From positions 186,001-250,000 of the forward strand of contig NZ_JXLL01000002.1 in NCBI RefSeq assembly GCF_001316435.1: a stretch of DNA of 64,000 nucleotides, read 5' to 3'. The notes below the pieces were generated by a model that had not been told where the DNA came from, ran no database searches, and saw only the letters and a list, made by a program, of their open reading frames with translations. The stretch is from Caloranaerobacter sp. TR13. GTDB taxonomy: Bacteria > Bacillota > Clostridia > Tissierellales > Thermohalobacteraceae. Made by a program: the position numbers and the translations under genes. This document shows, one piece after another, positions 25,756 through 34,863 of this stretch. How positions within the stretch are numbered: position 1 is the stretch's first letter; each line of letters begins with the position of its first letter.

Positions 25756-25982
25756 TTATTTCAAATGAAATAATGGGAAAACTTTTAAGGTTGAGAAAGG
25801 TAGGAATTTTAACTTCTTATGAATTAGAGTATTTAGTTTATAAAATTATTAAACAAATGGGAAATAAAAATTATGAAAAAGACAAAAAAATATTAGAGGA
25901 TTTAAAAAATATGGGTTTATTATCACTTGAAGAATATGAACAGAAGTTAAAAGTATTAGAGGATATTTATAAAGCTAATTAA
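25740..25982 (+). CDS. small protein with SHOCT-like C terminus
   Basis: 80 residues, helical and charged. The end LLSLEEYEQKLKVLEDIYK resembles the short SHOCT-type tail found in many bacterial proteins. The ATG at 25740 lies inside the previous gene and lacks a clear binding site, so it may be translated by coupling, or start at a Met twelve codons later. Function unknown. Confidence 0.5.
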   Translation: MEKSLIISNEIMGKLLRLRKVGILTSYELEYLVYKIIKQMGNKNYEKDKKILEDLKNMGLLSLEEYEQKLKVLEDIYKAN

Positions 25983-26053
25983 ATCAAGTAAGTAAAGGAT
26001 ATTATATATAAATTTATTAAGTTTTATATTTAAATTATGAGGGAGTGGTTATA

Positions 26054-27007
26054 GTGCTTAAATATACAGAAATAAGCAAATCATTTGGGGAACTTGTAGC
26101 TGTTAATAAGCTAAATTTAAATATTGAAACAGGAACAATATTAGGTTTTTTAGGACCGAATGGAGCTGGTAAAACTACAACTATTAAAATGAGTTGTGGG
26201 TTAGTAAAACCGACTAATGGTGAGATAGAAGCTTTTGGAGTATCTATTAATAGAAACAGAAGAGAATACATAAAAAATATTGGTGCAGTATTAGAAGGGA
26301 ACAGAAATATTTATTGGAGATTAACACCAATTGAAAATATGGAATATTTTGCAGGATTAAGAGGTATAAGCTGTAAAAAAATTAGAGAGAAAATGGATGA
26401 ATACTTAGAAATATTTAATCTGAAGGAAAAGCGAAATGTTGAATGTGGTAAGCTTTCAAGAGGTATGCAGCAAAAGGTAGCAATATGTTGTGCGATAATT
26501 CATGAACCTAGAATTTTATTTTTAGATGAACCTACATTAGGATTAGATGTCGAATCAGTTGATTCGATGGAAGAGATTATCAAAAAGATTATTTCAAAAG
26601 ACCGAATTATTATTATAACCTCTCATAATTTAAAATTTGTAAGTGATTTATGTAATCGAATAACTATTATTCATAAAGGCATTCTTGTATTAGACAAGGA
26701 TATAAGTTTCCTTGATAGTTATTCGGATAATATTACATATTTAATAGAAACTCAGATATTACAACAAGAGATTAAAAACGATATTTATGAAAATTTTACA
26801 GCTTATATGGAAGAAAGTGACAACAAAACTCAAATAAGAATTACTTTAAAAGAAGATAATGAAATATTAGAAATCCTAAATTATTTAAATAGTCTTTCTG
26901 TAAAGCTATTTAATATCAAAAAAGTTAACTTTGAGCTTAAAGATGTATTTATGGATATTATAAAAGGGGATGATGGGAAATATGCAAGAAGCAATATTAA
27001 TATTTAA
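26054..27007 (+). CDS. ABC transporter ATP-binding protein
   Basis: A 317-residue ATPase from GTG 26054 (GAGGGAG upstream; the GTG at 26045 is inside that site). It has Walker A GPNGAGKTT, the signature LSRGMQQKVA, Walker B ILFLDEPTLGLD and an ITSHN switch, plus an ABC-2-type C-terminal extension. It overlaps the permease gene by 26-38 bases depending on the permease start. It drives export of an unknown substrate. Confidence 0.9.
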   Translation: MLKYTEISKSFGELVAVNKLNLNIETGTILGFLGPNGAGKTTTIKMSCGLVKPTNGEIEAFGVSINRNRREYIKNIGAVLEGNRNIYWRLTPIENMEYFAGLRGISCKKIREKMDEYLEIFNLKEKRNVECGKLSRGMQQKVAICCAIIHEPRILFLDEPTLGLDVESVDSMEEIIKKIISKDRIIIITSHNLKFVSDLCNRITIIHKGILVLDKDISFLDSYSDNITYLIETQILQQEIKNDIYENFTAYMEESDNKTQIRITLKEDNEILEILNYLNSLSVKLFNIKKVNFELKDVFMDIIKGDDGKYARSNINI

Positions 27008-27770
27008 AAGTGAATTGAGAAAAAGTATTATACTTAAAAAAAGATACATGCTAAGTTTTCTTACTGATATAGTAGTCTACTATATTTTATTTATGGGGCT
27101 TTATTTCTTTATAGTGAACAATATGGGCAAAATGCCTAAAGAAGAAATTGAAAAAATAATATCAATGCAAATAGTTGGTTATATGTCCTGGTTTTTCTTT
27201 ACATTTACAATAAGCTTTATGAGCAATGGTATTTATAGAGAATTATCAGAAGGTACTTTTGAACAATTATGTCTTACTCATAACAATATAATAAAAATTT
27301 ACTTTATCAAACTGATTGTGTATTCTTTAATAAATGTTTTGATAATTTTTCCATTGGGCTTATTATTGATTTTATCTACTGGAGTATCTTTGATGATAAA
27401 TAAAGATTTAATAATTATTTTCTTGATTATGTTAATTGGAACAATTGGGTTTTCATATCTATTAGGAGGTATAACAATTCGATATAAGCGAACAGGACAG
27501 CTTGCATTTATTATAAGTATTTTTTTCTTAGGGACTAGCATTATTGACTTTTCAAATATTCCAAAGGGTTTAAGAAATGTTTTTTATGCTTTACCTTTTA
27601 CGAAAGGAACAGATTTAATGAAAAGTACAATTATTAACGGAAATTTTGTTGGATTAAAAGATATAGTATTTCTATCGATAAATTCTTTGATTTATTTAAT
27701 CGTAGGGCTAATTATATTTAGGTTAGCTTTTAATAGAGCAACTTCTGAAGGGTCAACATCAAGATTTTAA
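26970..27770 (+). CDS. ABC-2 type permease
   Basis: A 266-residue protein with six hydrophobic segments and the ABC-2 pattern: charged N terminus, then YRELSEGTFEQLCLT after the second helix. Possible starts are the ATGs at 26970, 26973 and 26982; the binding site does not separate them. Pairs with the ATPase encoded before it. Confidence 0.86.
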   Translation: MMGNMQEAILIFKSELRKSIILKKRYMLSFLTDIVVYYILFMGLYFFIVNNMGKMPKEEIEKIISMQIVGYMSWFFFTFTISFMSNGIYRELSEGTFEQLCLTHNNIIKIYFIKLIVYSLINVLIIFPLGLLLILSTGVSLMINKDLIIIFLIMLIGTIGFSYLLGGITIRYKRTGQLAFIISIFFLGTSIIDFSNIPKGLRNVFYALPFTKGTDLMKSTIINGNFVGLKDIVFLSINSLIYLIVGLIIFRLAFNRATSEGSTSRF

Positions 27771-27808
27771 TTTTAAAATATAGAAAAAGGTTAAATGAGG
27801 GGGTGTAA

Positions 27809-27844
27809 AATCTAAAAAACTTATTATAATAAGTTTTTTAGATT
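27809..27844. other. 36-base perfect A/T palindrome before the EreA-like gene
   Basis: Two 18-base arms meet with no loop sequence (centre 27826/27827). It lies between a strong GAGGGGGTG site (27798-27806) and the ATG at 27851. It may be a terminator of the ABC operon (T6 in its right arm) or a structure that alters access to the start. Confidence 0.6.
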
Positions 27845-27850
27845 AGGAAA

Positions 27851-29122
27851 ATGAAGCCTTATAGAGTTAGTAGATTTATTTTACTAATTGTAATATTTAG
27901 TTTAATTACTAGTATTATAGTAGGCTGTACAAATATAAATAATAAATTTAATACAGAAACAGTATCTGATGATAAAGCACTTTCGATAAACAGTTTTCTA
28001 GAGAAAAACAGCTCTAGTGTAGATTTAAAAGATGGTTCTTTGACTGGTTTAAGTATTTTCGATAATGATATTGATAAATATGATGTGTTTTTAGCAGGTG
28101 AAAGTCATGCAATAGCTAAAAATTATGATATTCAGTTAGCCTTATTAAAATATTTTAATCAAAAAGCTGATGTAAGATATCTTTTGGGTGAAATGGGATA
28201 TAGCAAATCTGCTTTTATAAATGAATATATGGAAACAGGGAACGAAGAGTTATTGGAATTAATATACAGGAATTTAAAAGGCACTGCATCATGGAATAAA
28301 GAATCTTATGAGTTTTGGAAAAAACTTCGCAAATACAATATGACACTTCCAGAAAATAAAAAGATTAAAGTAATAGGTATAGATATAGAACATCAGGTTA
28401 AAACTGCTCTTATTTACCTATATTCAATAATACCTAACAGAGAAATTCCTGAATCGATTAAACCGACAATTGAGAGATTTAAGAACTCAAAAAATAATAT
28501 TAAAAATAAAGATGAATTAAGAAAATTAATTCATTTATTACGAGACGATATGAAAAACAACGAAATAATTTATAAGGAATATTTTGGAGACAAATTTTTC
28601 GATTTTAGCATCGTAGTAGATAATATAGAAAATAGCATTAATGCATATGAAGCAGATTTTGACATAATTAGAGAACAGAGTATATATGATAATTTTAAAA
28701 GAGTTTATAACCAACTTCCTAAAGGAAAATATTTTGGGCAATGGGGATTGGAGCATGTATACCAAAGACTTTGCCATTCATATATGGACGAAAAGGACAG
28801 ATTTGCTATGTATTTAAATAGAGATGATTCACCGGTGAAAGATAAAGTACTGTCGATTGCTTATGGTTATATTAACTGTTTCCGAATGACATGGGGTAAA
28901 AAATATGGTGTAAAAAGAAATGTTTCAGCGATAAAGGATATTGGTATTCTTAATAGATTTGCTAAGACTGATATAACTATATTTAGATTAATAGGAACTG
29001 ATTCACCTTTTAATAAGAAACTATATTTTGTTAAAAAGCCTATTGGAGGAGTCACTACTGATTATTTTCAATATGTTATATTAATAAAGGATTCAAAGGG
29101 TACGACTCCATTTGACGAATAG
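27851..29122 (+). CDS. lipoprotein with erythromycin esterase-like domain
   Basis: A 423-residue lipoprotein: signal RFILLIVIFSLITSIIVGC with Cys26 as lipidated residue, then an EreA/EreB-like domain. The catalytic-type AGESHAIAKNYDIQ (Glu-x-His) occurs near residue 80, then LLGEMGYSKSAFINEY and VIGIDIEHQ. Family enzymes hydrolyse macrolide lactones, but many homologues act on other esters. A surface-anchored version is unusual for resistance, so the substrate is unknown. Confidence 0.8.
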   Translation: MKPYRVSRFILLIVIFSLITSIIVGCTNINNKFNTETVSDDKALSINSFLEKNSSSVDLKDGSLTGLSIFDNDIDKYDVFLAGESHAIAKNYDIQLALLKYFNQKADVRYLLGEMGYSKSAFINEYMETGNEELLELIYRNLKGTASWNKESYEFWKKLRKYNMTLPENKKIKVIGIDIEHQVKTALIYLYSIIPNREIPESIKPTIERFKNSKNNIKNKDELRKLIHLLRDDMKNNEIIYKEYFGDKFFDFSIVVDNIENSINAYEADFDIIREQSIYDNFKRVYNQLPKGKYFGQWGLEHVYQRLCHSYMDEKDRFAMYLNRDDSPVKDKVLSIAYGYINCFRMTWGKKYGVKRNVSAIKDIGILNRFAKTDITIFRLIGTDSPFNKKLYFVKKPIGGVTTDYFQYVILIKDSKGTTPFDE

Positions 29123-29219
29123 TTTTCTATTTAAATAGATTTAATATGTTAATTGATACGGATATTGTATGTTAAAATTAACTCAAAAGAGATTAATAAC
29201 ATGTGAGAGGAAGATGCTA

Positions 29220-29657
29220 ATGAATAAAAAAGATTATGCAATATCGTGTTTTAATAAAGGTTTTAATTGTTCACAGGCAGTACTTTCAATGTTCAGCAAA
29301 GAATTAGGATTAAGTTCTGAAATAGCATTAAAGATTTCATGTGGTTTTGGTGGAGGAATGAAACAGGGGGAAACATGTGGAGCAGTAACTGGAGCCTTGA
29401 TGGTAATAGGGCTTAAATATGGACCGAAAGATCCAGAAGATAAATTGGCAAAAGAAAAGACATACACACTTATAGAAGAATTCTTAAAAAAATTCAGATT
29501 ACGTAATGGGAGTGTTATATGTAAAGAATTATTAGAGTGTGATATAAGTACTGAAGAAGGAATGAGAATTGCAGAAGAGAAAGAACTTTTTGTAACGCAG
29601 TGTCCAAAGTTTGTTGTTGATGCAATTGAAATTATTGAAGAGATATGTAATTTATGA
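29220..29657 (+). CDS. C-GCAxxG-C-C family redox protein
   Basis: A 145-residue protein from ATG 29220 (GAGAGGAAG about nine bases away; two upstream starts fit less well). The family signature is clear: FNCSQAVL, SCGFGGGMKQGETCGAVTGALMVIGL, CKELLECD and QCPKFV. Conserved Cys residues probably bind a metal or Fe-S centre or do thiol chemistry. Family function is not firmly established. Single gene. Confidence 0.85.
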   Translation: MNKKDYAISCFNKGFNCSQAVLSMFSKELGLSSEIALKISCGFGGGMKQGETCGAVTGALMVIGLKYGPKDPEDKLAKEKTYTLIEEFLKKFRLRNGSVICKELLECDISTEEGMRIAEEKELFVTQCPKFVVDAIEIIEEICNL

Positions 29658-29761
29658 TAGCAGTAGATAATGAGACAGTTTTTATAGTATTGTAAACGTT
29701 TAAGAAAGTAGTTTATATCAATTAGATTAGGCTTTTAAATATGTATAGGAGATGTAAAAAC

Positions 29762-30967
29762 ATGGTTCGTTGGAAACAAGTTTTAATAATAGTGTTAGCT
29801 GGATTAGCTTTGTTTGTGTTTCCTATTTTTAGAACAAGGCATAAAGTTGAGCAAAACTTGCCTATAGAAACAGAAGAGTCAGCAACTAAAAAAATAAATG
29901 ATAAAACTGATATAGTGAAGGAAATAAAACAACCGTTAGAAATTAAGTATATCATAATGGTTGATGAGAGGTTAGGTTTTGCTTTTGAAGAGAATAATAT
30001 TTTGCGGACTATTGATGGAGGGAAAACATGGAGTGAAGTAACTCCACCTAACTTTTCAATTGGAAATTTACCAGATGGTATTGTATATGACTTTATTAAT
30101 TATAACACGGGCTGGATTGCAATAGGCAATACAGATGAACGCAAGGCAATAATCCTTAAGACAGCTGATGAAGGTCAAACTTGGAATGTTAAAGAACTTA
30201 ATGGTATAAAGAATGTTGCTGCATTAGATTTTATAGACCAGAATAATGGATGGCTTATGGCAAATGCTGACGGTGCTTTAGGAAGTGAAGTTGTAGAAAT
30301 TTTTTTCACTAGAGATGGTGGGAATAACTGGATAAAAATAATGACAAATCAACCAGATAAAAAAACATCTGGTGCATTGCCGTTTGCTGGGCATAAATTT
30401 GGAATAAGTTTTAATGATATACAGACTGGTTGGACAGTAGTAGATTATGGATCGCTAGATGAAAGATGGTTTTATGTTACAAAAGACGGTGGTTACACAT
30501 GGCATGCAGAAAAACTTCCAATTCCTAAAGAAATCGAATTGCTTAATGTTAACCCACATATATCACTGCCAAAATTCTTTTCAGATAGAGAGGGTGTATT
30601 TTGGGAAGTATTTCCTGGAGATATAAAAGATGAAAGTAAGATAGTTTTCTTTCAAACGAAAGATGGAGGAGTCAGTTGGAAGCCATCTACACCTATAACT
30701 ATTTCTGGTAAATTTGCGATAGATTTTATTAATTTACAAGAAGGATGGATTATTAATGATCAGTATATTTATAAAACAAAAAATGGAGCACAACATTGGG
30801 ATAGAATTACAATAGATATAAATCTTAAAGGGAATGTAAAGTTTACATTGGTTAATAGTAATGTTGGCTGGATTATCAGACAAGATACTTCAAAATGGGG
30901 AGCTTGGCACTTATACAAGACTAATGATGGTGGATATATATGGTCAGAAATTGAAATTAAAAAGTAG
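29762..30967 (+). CDS. membrane-anchored YCF48/BNR-like beta-propeller protein
   Basis: 401 residues from ATG 29762, which follows TAGGAGATG. An N-terminal helix (WKQVLIIVLAGLALFVFPIF) is followed by a linker and seven blade motifs of the form T-x-DGG-x-W: TIDGGKTW, TADEGQTW, TRDGGNNW, TKDGGYTW, TKDGGVSW, TKNGAQHW and TNDGGYIW. This predicts a seven-bladed propeller outside the cell, related to Ycf48 and sortilin-type propellers. Role unknown, perhaps an assembly factor or carbohydrate/protein binder. Confidence 0.82.
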   Translation: MVRWKQVLIIVLAGLALFVFPIFRTRHKVEQNLPIETEESATKKINDKTDIVKEIKQPLEIKYIIMVDERLGFAFEENNILRTIDGGKTWSEVTPPNFSIGNLPDGIVYDFINYNTGWIAIGNTDERKAIILKTADEGQTWNVKELNGIKNVAALDFIDQNNGWLMANADGALGSEVVEIFFTRDGGNNWIKIMTNQPDKKTSGALPFAGHKFGISFNDIQTGWTVVDYGSLDERWFYVTKDGGYTWHAEKLPIPKEIELLNVNPHISLPKFFSDREGVFWEVFPGDIKDESKIVFFQTKDGGVSWKPSTPITISGKFAIDFINLQEGWIINDQYIYKTKNGAQHWDRITIDINLKGNVKFTLVNSNVGWIIRQDTSKWGAWHLYKTNDGGYIWSEIEIKK

Positions 30968-31019
30968 TTTTCTATAATCCATAGGAAATTATATTCAATA
31001 TAAATAAAGAGGTGTTGAA

Positions 31020-31544
31020 ATGAAAAGAATATTAATTCTTGGGTCAGCAGGCTCAGGAAAATCGACTTTAGCCAAAAGATTAGGAGAAATAACAGGTATA
31101 GATGTTTTGCATTTAGATACAATCCATTGGAAACCAGGATGGATAGAAGCGCCAAGAGAAGAGTTTTTAAGTAAGTTAAAAGCATTTTTAGAAAAAGATT
31201 CATGGATAATAGATGGTAATTATAGAAATACATTAGATATGAGGCTGGAGTTAGCTGATACAGTTATTTTTATTGATATGTCAAGATTATTTTGTATATA
31301 TAGAGCAATAAAAAGAAGATTCATGTATAGAAGAAAATCAAGACCTGATATAACTCAAGGATGTGATGAAAAAATTGATTGGGAATTTTTAAAGTGGATA
31401 TGGCAATATCCAGTTAAGAATAAGCCAGAAATATTAGCTAAGCTAGAAAACTGCTTAACAGAAAAAGAAATATATATTTTGAAAGGCAAAAAAGAGATAG
31501 AACGCTTTATTGGAAATGTGAAAAATATACATGCTATTGGCTGA
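31020..31544 (+). CDS. P-loop kinase-like protein (FlaR/topology-modulation family)
   Basis: A 174-residue P-loop NTPase with Walker A GSAGSGKST at 8-16, then HLDTIHWKPGW and DGNYRNTLDMRLE, which mark the family often called DNA topology modulation protein FlaR. It resembles adenylate kinase in size and fold. The topological role in that name is poorly supported. AGAGGTGTTGAA precedes the ATG. Confidence 0.83.
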   Translation: MKRILILGSAGSGKSTLAKRLGEITGIDVLHLDTIHWKPGWIEAPREEFLSKLKAFLEKDSWIIDGNYRNTLDMRLELADTVIFIDMSRLFCIYRAIKRRFMYRRKSRPDITQGCDEKIDWEFLKWIWQYPVKNKPEILAKLENCLTEKEIYILKGKKEIERFIGNVKNIHAIG

Positions 31545-31631
31545 TAACTTTTTTCACCTTTATTCTATATTTGCATAAAATATATTAGAAATGACTAGAC
31601 ATGCCAAAAAGAATAGAGGTGAAATCTAAGT

Positions 31632-32213
31632 ATGTATAATAAACTACTTAATAATGAAAGTCAAAATACTAAGAGTCTATTTGGTTCGATTGGAATAATA
31701 ATACCTTTATTCCTTTTATTTGGAGTTAAAAATTTAAATATTGATTTAGGAAATATTAATGTTAAAGATAGAATTGAGATGATGAAGAATATAAAACCTT
31801 ACTTTTATGAAAAAGACCAAAGAATTTTAAGTAAAATACAAGATGTATTAGAAATAATTTATAAGATTAACAGGCTTGTAGATGGTGATTATTCAAAAGA
31901 AGTTGTGAATACATTATCAGGCATGGACAGGATACAGAGAAAAGAAAGAATATTAAAAGAGATATCAAAATATGTGAATGAGAAAGATAAAAAAATAATT
32001 AGTATGGCTGTAGATTCTAAAGAAAGAATATATCAAGCAAAAGCTAATATAACAGGATACAAGAATAAGTCTATTCAATCTAATGTAAATAAGGTTGAAT
32101 CTATGGTGAATTTTATAAAATGTTTTAAACCTGTTTTGGATGATAAAACCAATAAGCAAATTAAGAAAATAGAAAAAATAATGGAAATAATTAAATCTGA
32201 TAATATATATTAG
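31632..32213 (+). CDS. helical protein of unknown function with three related segments
   Basis: 193 residues with one N-terminal hydrophobic segment (IGIIIPLFLLFGV) followed by Lys-rich helices. Three segments look alike: MMKNIKPYFYEKDQRILSKI, ILKEISKYVNEKDKKIISMA and MVNFIKCFKPVLDDKTNKQI. This suggests internal triplication of a ~50-residue helical hairpin. AGAGGTGAAAT precedes the ATG. No family recognised. It lies next to the small 51-residue membrane protein gene. Confidence 0.65.
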   Translation: MYNKLLNNESQNTKSLFGSIGIIIPLFLLFGVKNLNIDLGNINVKDRIEMMKNIKPYFYEKDQRILSKIQDVLEIIYKINRLVDGDYSKEVVNTLSGMDRIQRKERILKEISKYVNEKDKKIISMAVDSKERIYQAKANITGYKNKSIQSNVNKVESMVNFIKCFKPVLDDKTNKQIKKIEKIMEIIKSDNIY

Positions 32214-32230
32214 TTAAGTTTTGTAACCAA

Positions 32231-32292
32231 AAACTCCCTTCTAGAATAGTATATATTAGGCGAAACCTATAACATATTTGGGGAGGGAGTTT
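32231..32292 (+). promoter_or_regulatory. possible ribosome-site sequestering hairpin
   Basis: AAACTCCC (32231-32238) is the complement of GGGAGTTT (32285-32292), which overlaps the binding site of the 51-residue gene. Pairing would hide the site. Confidence 0.35.
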
Positions 32293-32294
32293 GA

Positions 32295-32450
32295 GTGGCT
32301 GAAGGATTGTTCTATAATGATCAAAGTTTATTATTTTTCTTTCTATTGCTAGTTTTATTCTTTAATAAGTGTGATTGGTGTGGAGATGGTGACGATAGCT
32401 TATTGTTCTTCTTCTTATTGTTAGTAATACTATTTGGCTGCTATTGCTAA
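32295..32450 (+). CDS. 51-residue membrane protein with duplicated FFFLLLV motif
   Basis: GTG start at 32295 behind GGAGGGAG. The product starts MAEGLFYNDQ and contains LLFFFLLLVLFF and later LLFFFLLLVILF, two hydrophobic segments split by NKCDWCGDGDDS. The same MAEG start and LLFFFLLLV core are in the 36-residue protein at 7560-7670 (minus strand). The central CxxC and acidic stretch could bind a metal. Probably a small membrane or spore-associated protein; function unknown. Confidence 0.7.
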   Translation: MAEGLFYNDQSLLFFFLLLVLFFNKCDWCGDGDDSLLFFFLLLVILFGCYC

Positions 32451-32467
32451 AACAATACCTACTTCAG

Positions 32468-32490
32468 GCAGAGGTATTAAAAACCTCTGC
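32468..32490 (+). terminator. hairpin after the 51-residue gene
   Basis: GCAGAGGT (32468-32475) pairs with ACCTCTGC (32483-32490). The T run after it is weak. Confidence 0.5.
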
Positions 32491-32587
32491 TAAAATTTTG
32501 CTTTGTAAAAGTTAATTGTTGACAATAGTTGGATTCATTGATAGATTTTTATTAACAGAGAATATTTTGATGGGGGAGTATTTAACT

Positions 32588-33448
32588 ATGATTAGTCTTA
32601 GAAAAGCAACAGAAAAAGACAAGGAATCAATATTAGGCATCTCAAAGACTATATGGGATGGGGATGACTATATTCCATTAGTTGTAGACGATTGGATAGC
32701 TGATAAAGAAGGAGAATTTACAGTAGCAGAAATTGATGGGAAAGTAAAAGGTTTTGCTAAATTTACAGTATTAAGACCTGGAGAATATTGGCTTGAAGGG
32801 ATAAGGGTTGATAGCAAATCTAGAGGAATGGGGATAGGAAAAGAAATAACCAAGTATTATATTGATAAGGCTAAGAAAAAAGGATATAAATCTTTGGCTT
32901 TATCTACTTATATAGAGAACTATGAAAGCATAAAAATTATTGAAAAGTTTGGCTTCAAAAAAACTACTGCATTTAGATTTTTTTATAAATCTGGTGAGAT
33001 TGATTTAAACTTATCAAATGTAAAGCATTTTGAGAAGGCAACTGAAGTTGAAGAAGTCAAATATATTTTAAATAGTAATGAAATAAAAGCTAGCAATGGA
33101 TATTTATCATTTGATTGGACATTCATGAAAGCAACAGAAGAGTTACTTGAAGAATTGATAAATGAAGGTTCAATATATGTATTAAAAGAAGGCCAAAATA
33201 TTAATTCTACAATTATACTAAGCAATAAAAAGGCAAAGGGGAAAGGTCTTTCAATATCATATTTAGGTGGAAAAGGGTATTATCTAGATGGTATCAATTT
33301 TGCCTTTTCAAAATATTTAGAAGGTGGATATGATTGGCTTTCATTTATGTGTCCAGATATACAAGAAATAAAAGAATCTGCTTATAAAGCTGGTTTTGAA
33401 ACTTTTGAAAATTATCAGGTAGATGTGTTTGTGTATGAATATGTTTAA
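32588..33448 (+). CDS. GNAT-family N-acetyltransferase, two-lobed
   Basis: 286 residues from ATG 32588, behind GGGGGAG. The N-terminal half is a GNAT domain with the acetyl-CoA loop motif VDSKSRGMGIGKEIT and the closing LSTYIENYESIKIIEKFGFKKT. The C-terminal ~140 residues form a second, degenerate lobe without the loop motif. Acceptor unknown. It precedes the TldD/TldE genes. Confidence 0.82.
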   Translation: MISLRKATEKDKESILGISKTIWDGDDYIPLVVDDWIADKEGEFTVAEIDGKVKGFAKFTVLRPGEYWLEGIRVDSKSRGMGIGKEITKYYIDKAKKKGYKSLALSTYIENYESIKIIEKFGFKKTTAFRFFYKSGEIDLNLSNVKHFEKATEVEEVKYILNSNEIKASNGYLSFDWTFMKATEELLEELINEGSIYVLKEGQNINSTIILSNKKAKGKGLSISYLGGKGYYLDGINFAFSKYLEGGYDWLSFMCPDIQEIKESAYKAGFETFENYQVDVFVYEYV

Positions 33449-33472
33449 TTATTGGACAAGGAGGGAATTAAA

Positions 33473-34861
33473 ATGTTAAGTAAATCAGTAATAGAAGATG
33501 TTTTGCTTGAGGCTCTATCTACGGGTGGAGATTTTGCAGAAATATTTGTTGAAGACAAATTTAATAATAGTCTTTTAATGATAGGTGGGAAGATTGAGAA
33601 AGCAGTATCAGGACGAGATTTTGGAATAGGAATAAGGATATTTAATAAAACAAATAGTGTATATGCATATACAAACAATTCCTCAAGGGAAAATCTTTTG
33701 AAAGTAGCAAAAGAGGCAGCTTTGGCTTTAAATGGAGCAAAAGGCGATATTACTTTAAATTTGATGAAAAGCGATGTAAAAAGCATACATAACATAGTAT
33801 TATTACCAAGTACCATAGAGAAATCTAAAAAAATTGATTTGATGAAAAGAGCATATTTTGCAGCAAAAAATTATGATGAAGTTATAACTCAAGTTACTAT
33901 TAGATATTTAGATGAAGAGCAAAATGTTTTGATTGCTAATACTGAAGGTCTTTATGTAGAGGATAAAAGAGTAAGAACGAGAACAGCTATTCAAACTGTA
34001 GCTTCAAGAAATGGAGAAATGCAATCGGGATTTTATGCTCCTGGTGCTCATATGGGGTTTGAGTTTTATGAGAAAATAAATATTGAAGAATATGCAAAAG
34101 AAGCAGCAAGGATTGCTAAAACTATGATATATGCAGATTATTGCCCAAGTGGTAAAATGCCAGTAATTATTGATAATGATTTTGGTGGTGTAATATTCCA
34201 TGAAGCTTGTGGGCATGGACTTGAAGCTACTTCTGTAGCAAAAGGAACGTCAATATTTGCAGGGAAAATAGGAGAAAAAGTTGCATCAGAACTTGTTACT
34301 GCAATAGATGATGGTACAATACCAAATGCATGGGGGTCACAAAATATAGATGATGAAGGTACTCCGACTCAGAAGAATATACTTATTGAAAATGGAATAC
34401 TAAAAGGCTATATGGTTGATAAGTTGAACGGTAGAAGAATGGGAGTAAAATCAACAGGTTCTGGCAGAAGACAATCTTACAAATATGCTCCGACTTCAAG
34501 GATGACAAATACCTATATTGCTAATGGTAAATCAACTAAGGAAGAGATAATAGCTAATACAGAATATGGTTTATATGCAAAATATATGGGTGGAGGTTCA
34601 GTAAATACATCAACTGGTGATTTTAATTTTGCTGTTATGGAAGGTTATTTGATTAGAAATGGAAAAATAGAGAAACCTGTTAGAGGAGCTACATTAATCG
34701 GCAATGGTTTAGAAGTTTTGAAAAAAATAGATATGGTAGGTAATAATTTAGGATTTGGCCAGGGAATGTGCGGCTCAGTTAGTGGTAGTATTCCAGCTAA
34801 TGTAGGGCAACCTACCATTAGAGTTCAATCTATGACAGTAGGCGGAAGAAAGGGTGAATAG
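33473..34861 (+). CDS. tldD: TldD-family metalloprotease subunit
   Basis: 462 residues from ATG 33473 (AAGGAGGGA upstream). It contains the zinc motif HEACGH (His243, Glu244, His248) that marks the catalytic TldD partner, plus GTSIFAGKIGEKVAS and the C-terminal GQGMCGSVSGSIPANVGQPTIRV. TldD and TldE form a ring-like protease that cleaves unfolded peptides, with roles in peptide maturation and antitoxin turnover. The partner gene begins two bases after the stop. Confidence 0.9.
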   Translation: MLSKSVIEDVLLEALSTGGDFAEIFVEDKFNNSLLMIGGKIEKAVSGRDFGIGIRIFNKTNSVYAYTNNSSRENLLKVAKEAALALNGAKGDITLNLMKSDVKSIHNIVLLPSTIEKSKKIDLMKRAYFAAKNYDEVITQVTIRYLDEEQNVLIANTEGLYVEDKRVRTRTAIQTVASRNGEMQSGFYAPGAHMGFEFYEKINIEEYAKEAARIAKTMIYADYCPSGKMPVIIDNDFGGVIFHEACGHGLEATSVAKGTSIFAGKIGEKVASELVTAIDDGTIPNAWGSQNIDDEGTPTQKNILIENGILKGYMVDKLNGRRMGVKSTGSGRRQSYKYAPTSRMTNTYIANGKSTKEEIIANTEYGLYAKYMGGGSVNTSTGDFNFAVMEGYLIRNGKIEKPVRGATLIGNGLEVLKKIDMVGNNLGFGQGMCGSVSGSIPANVGQPTIRVQSMTVGGRKGE

Positions 34862-34863
34862 AA

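Noticed and set aside
27851-29122. Macrolide resistance determinant
   Set aside because: Only the general EreA-like fold is supported; it is a lipoprotein, and many homologues have other substrates.
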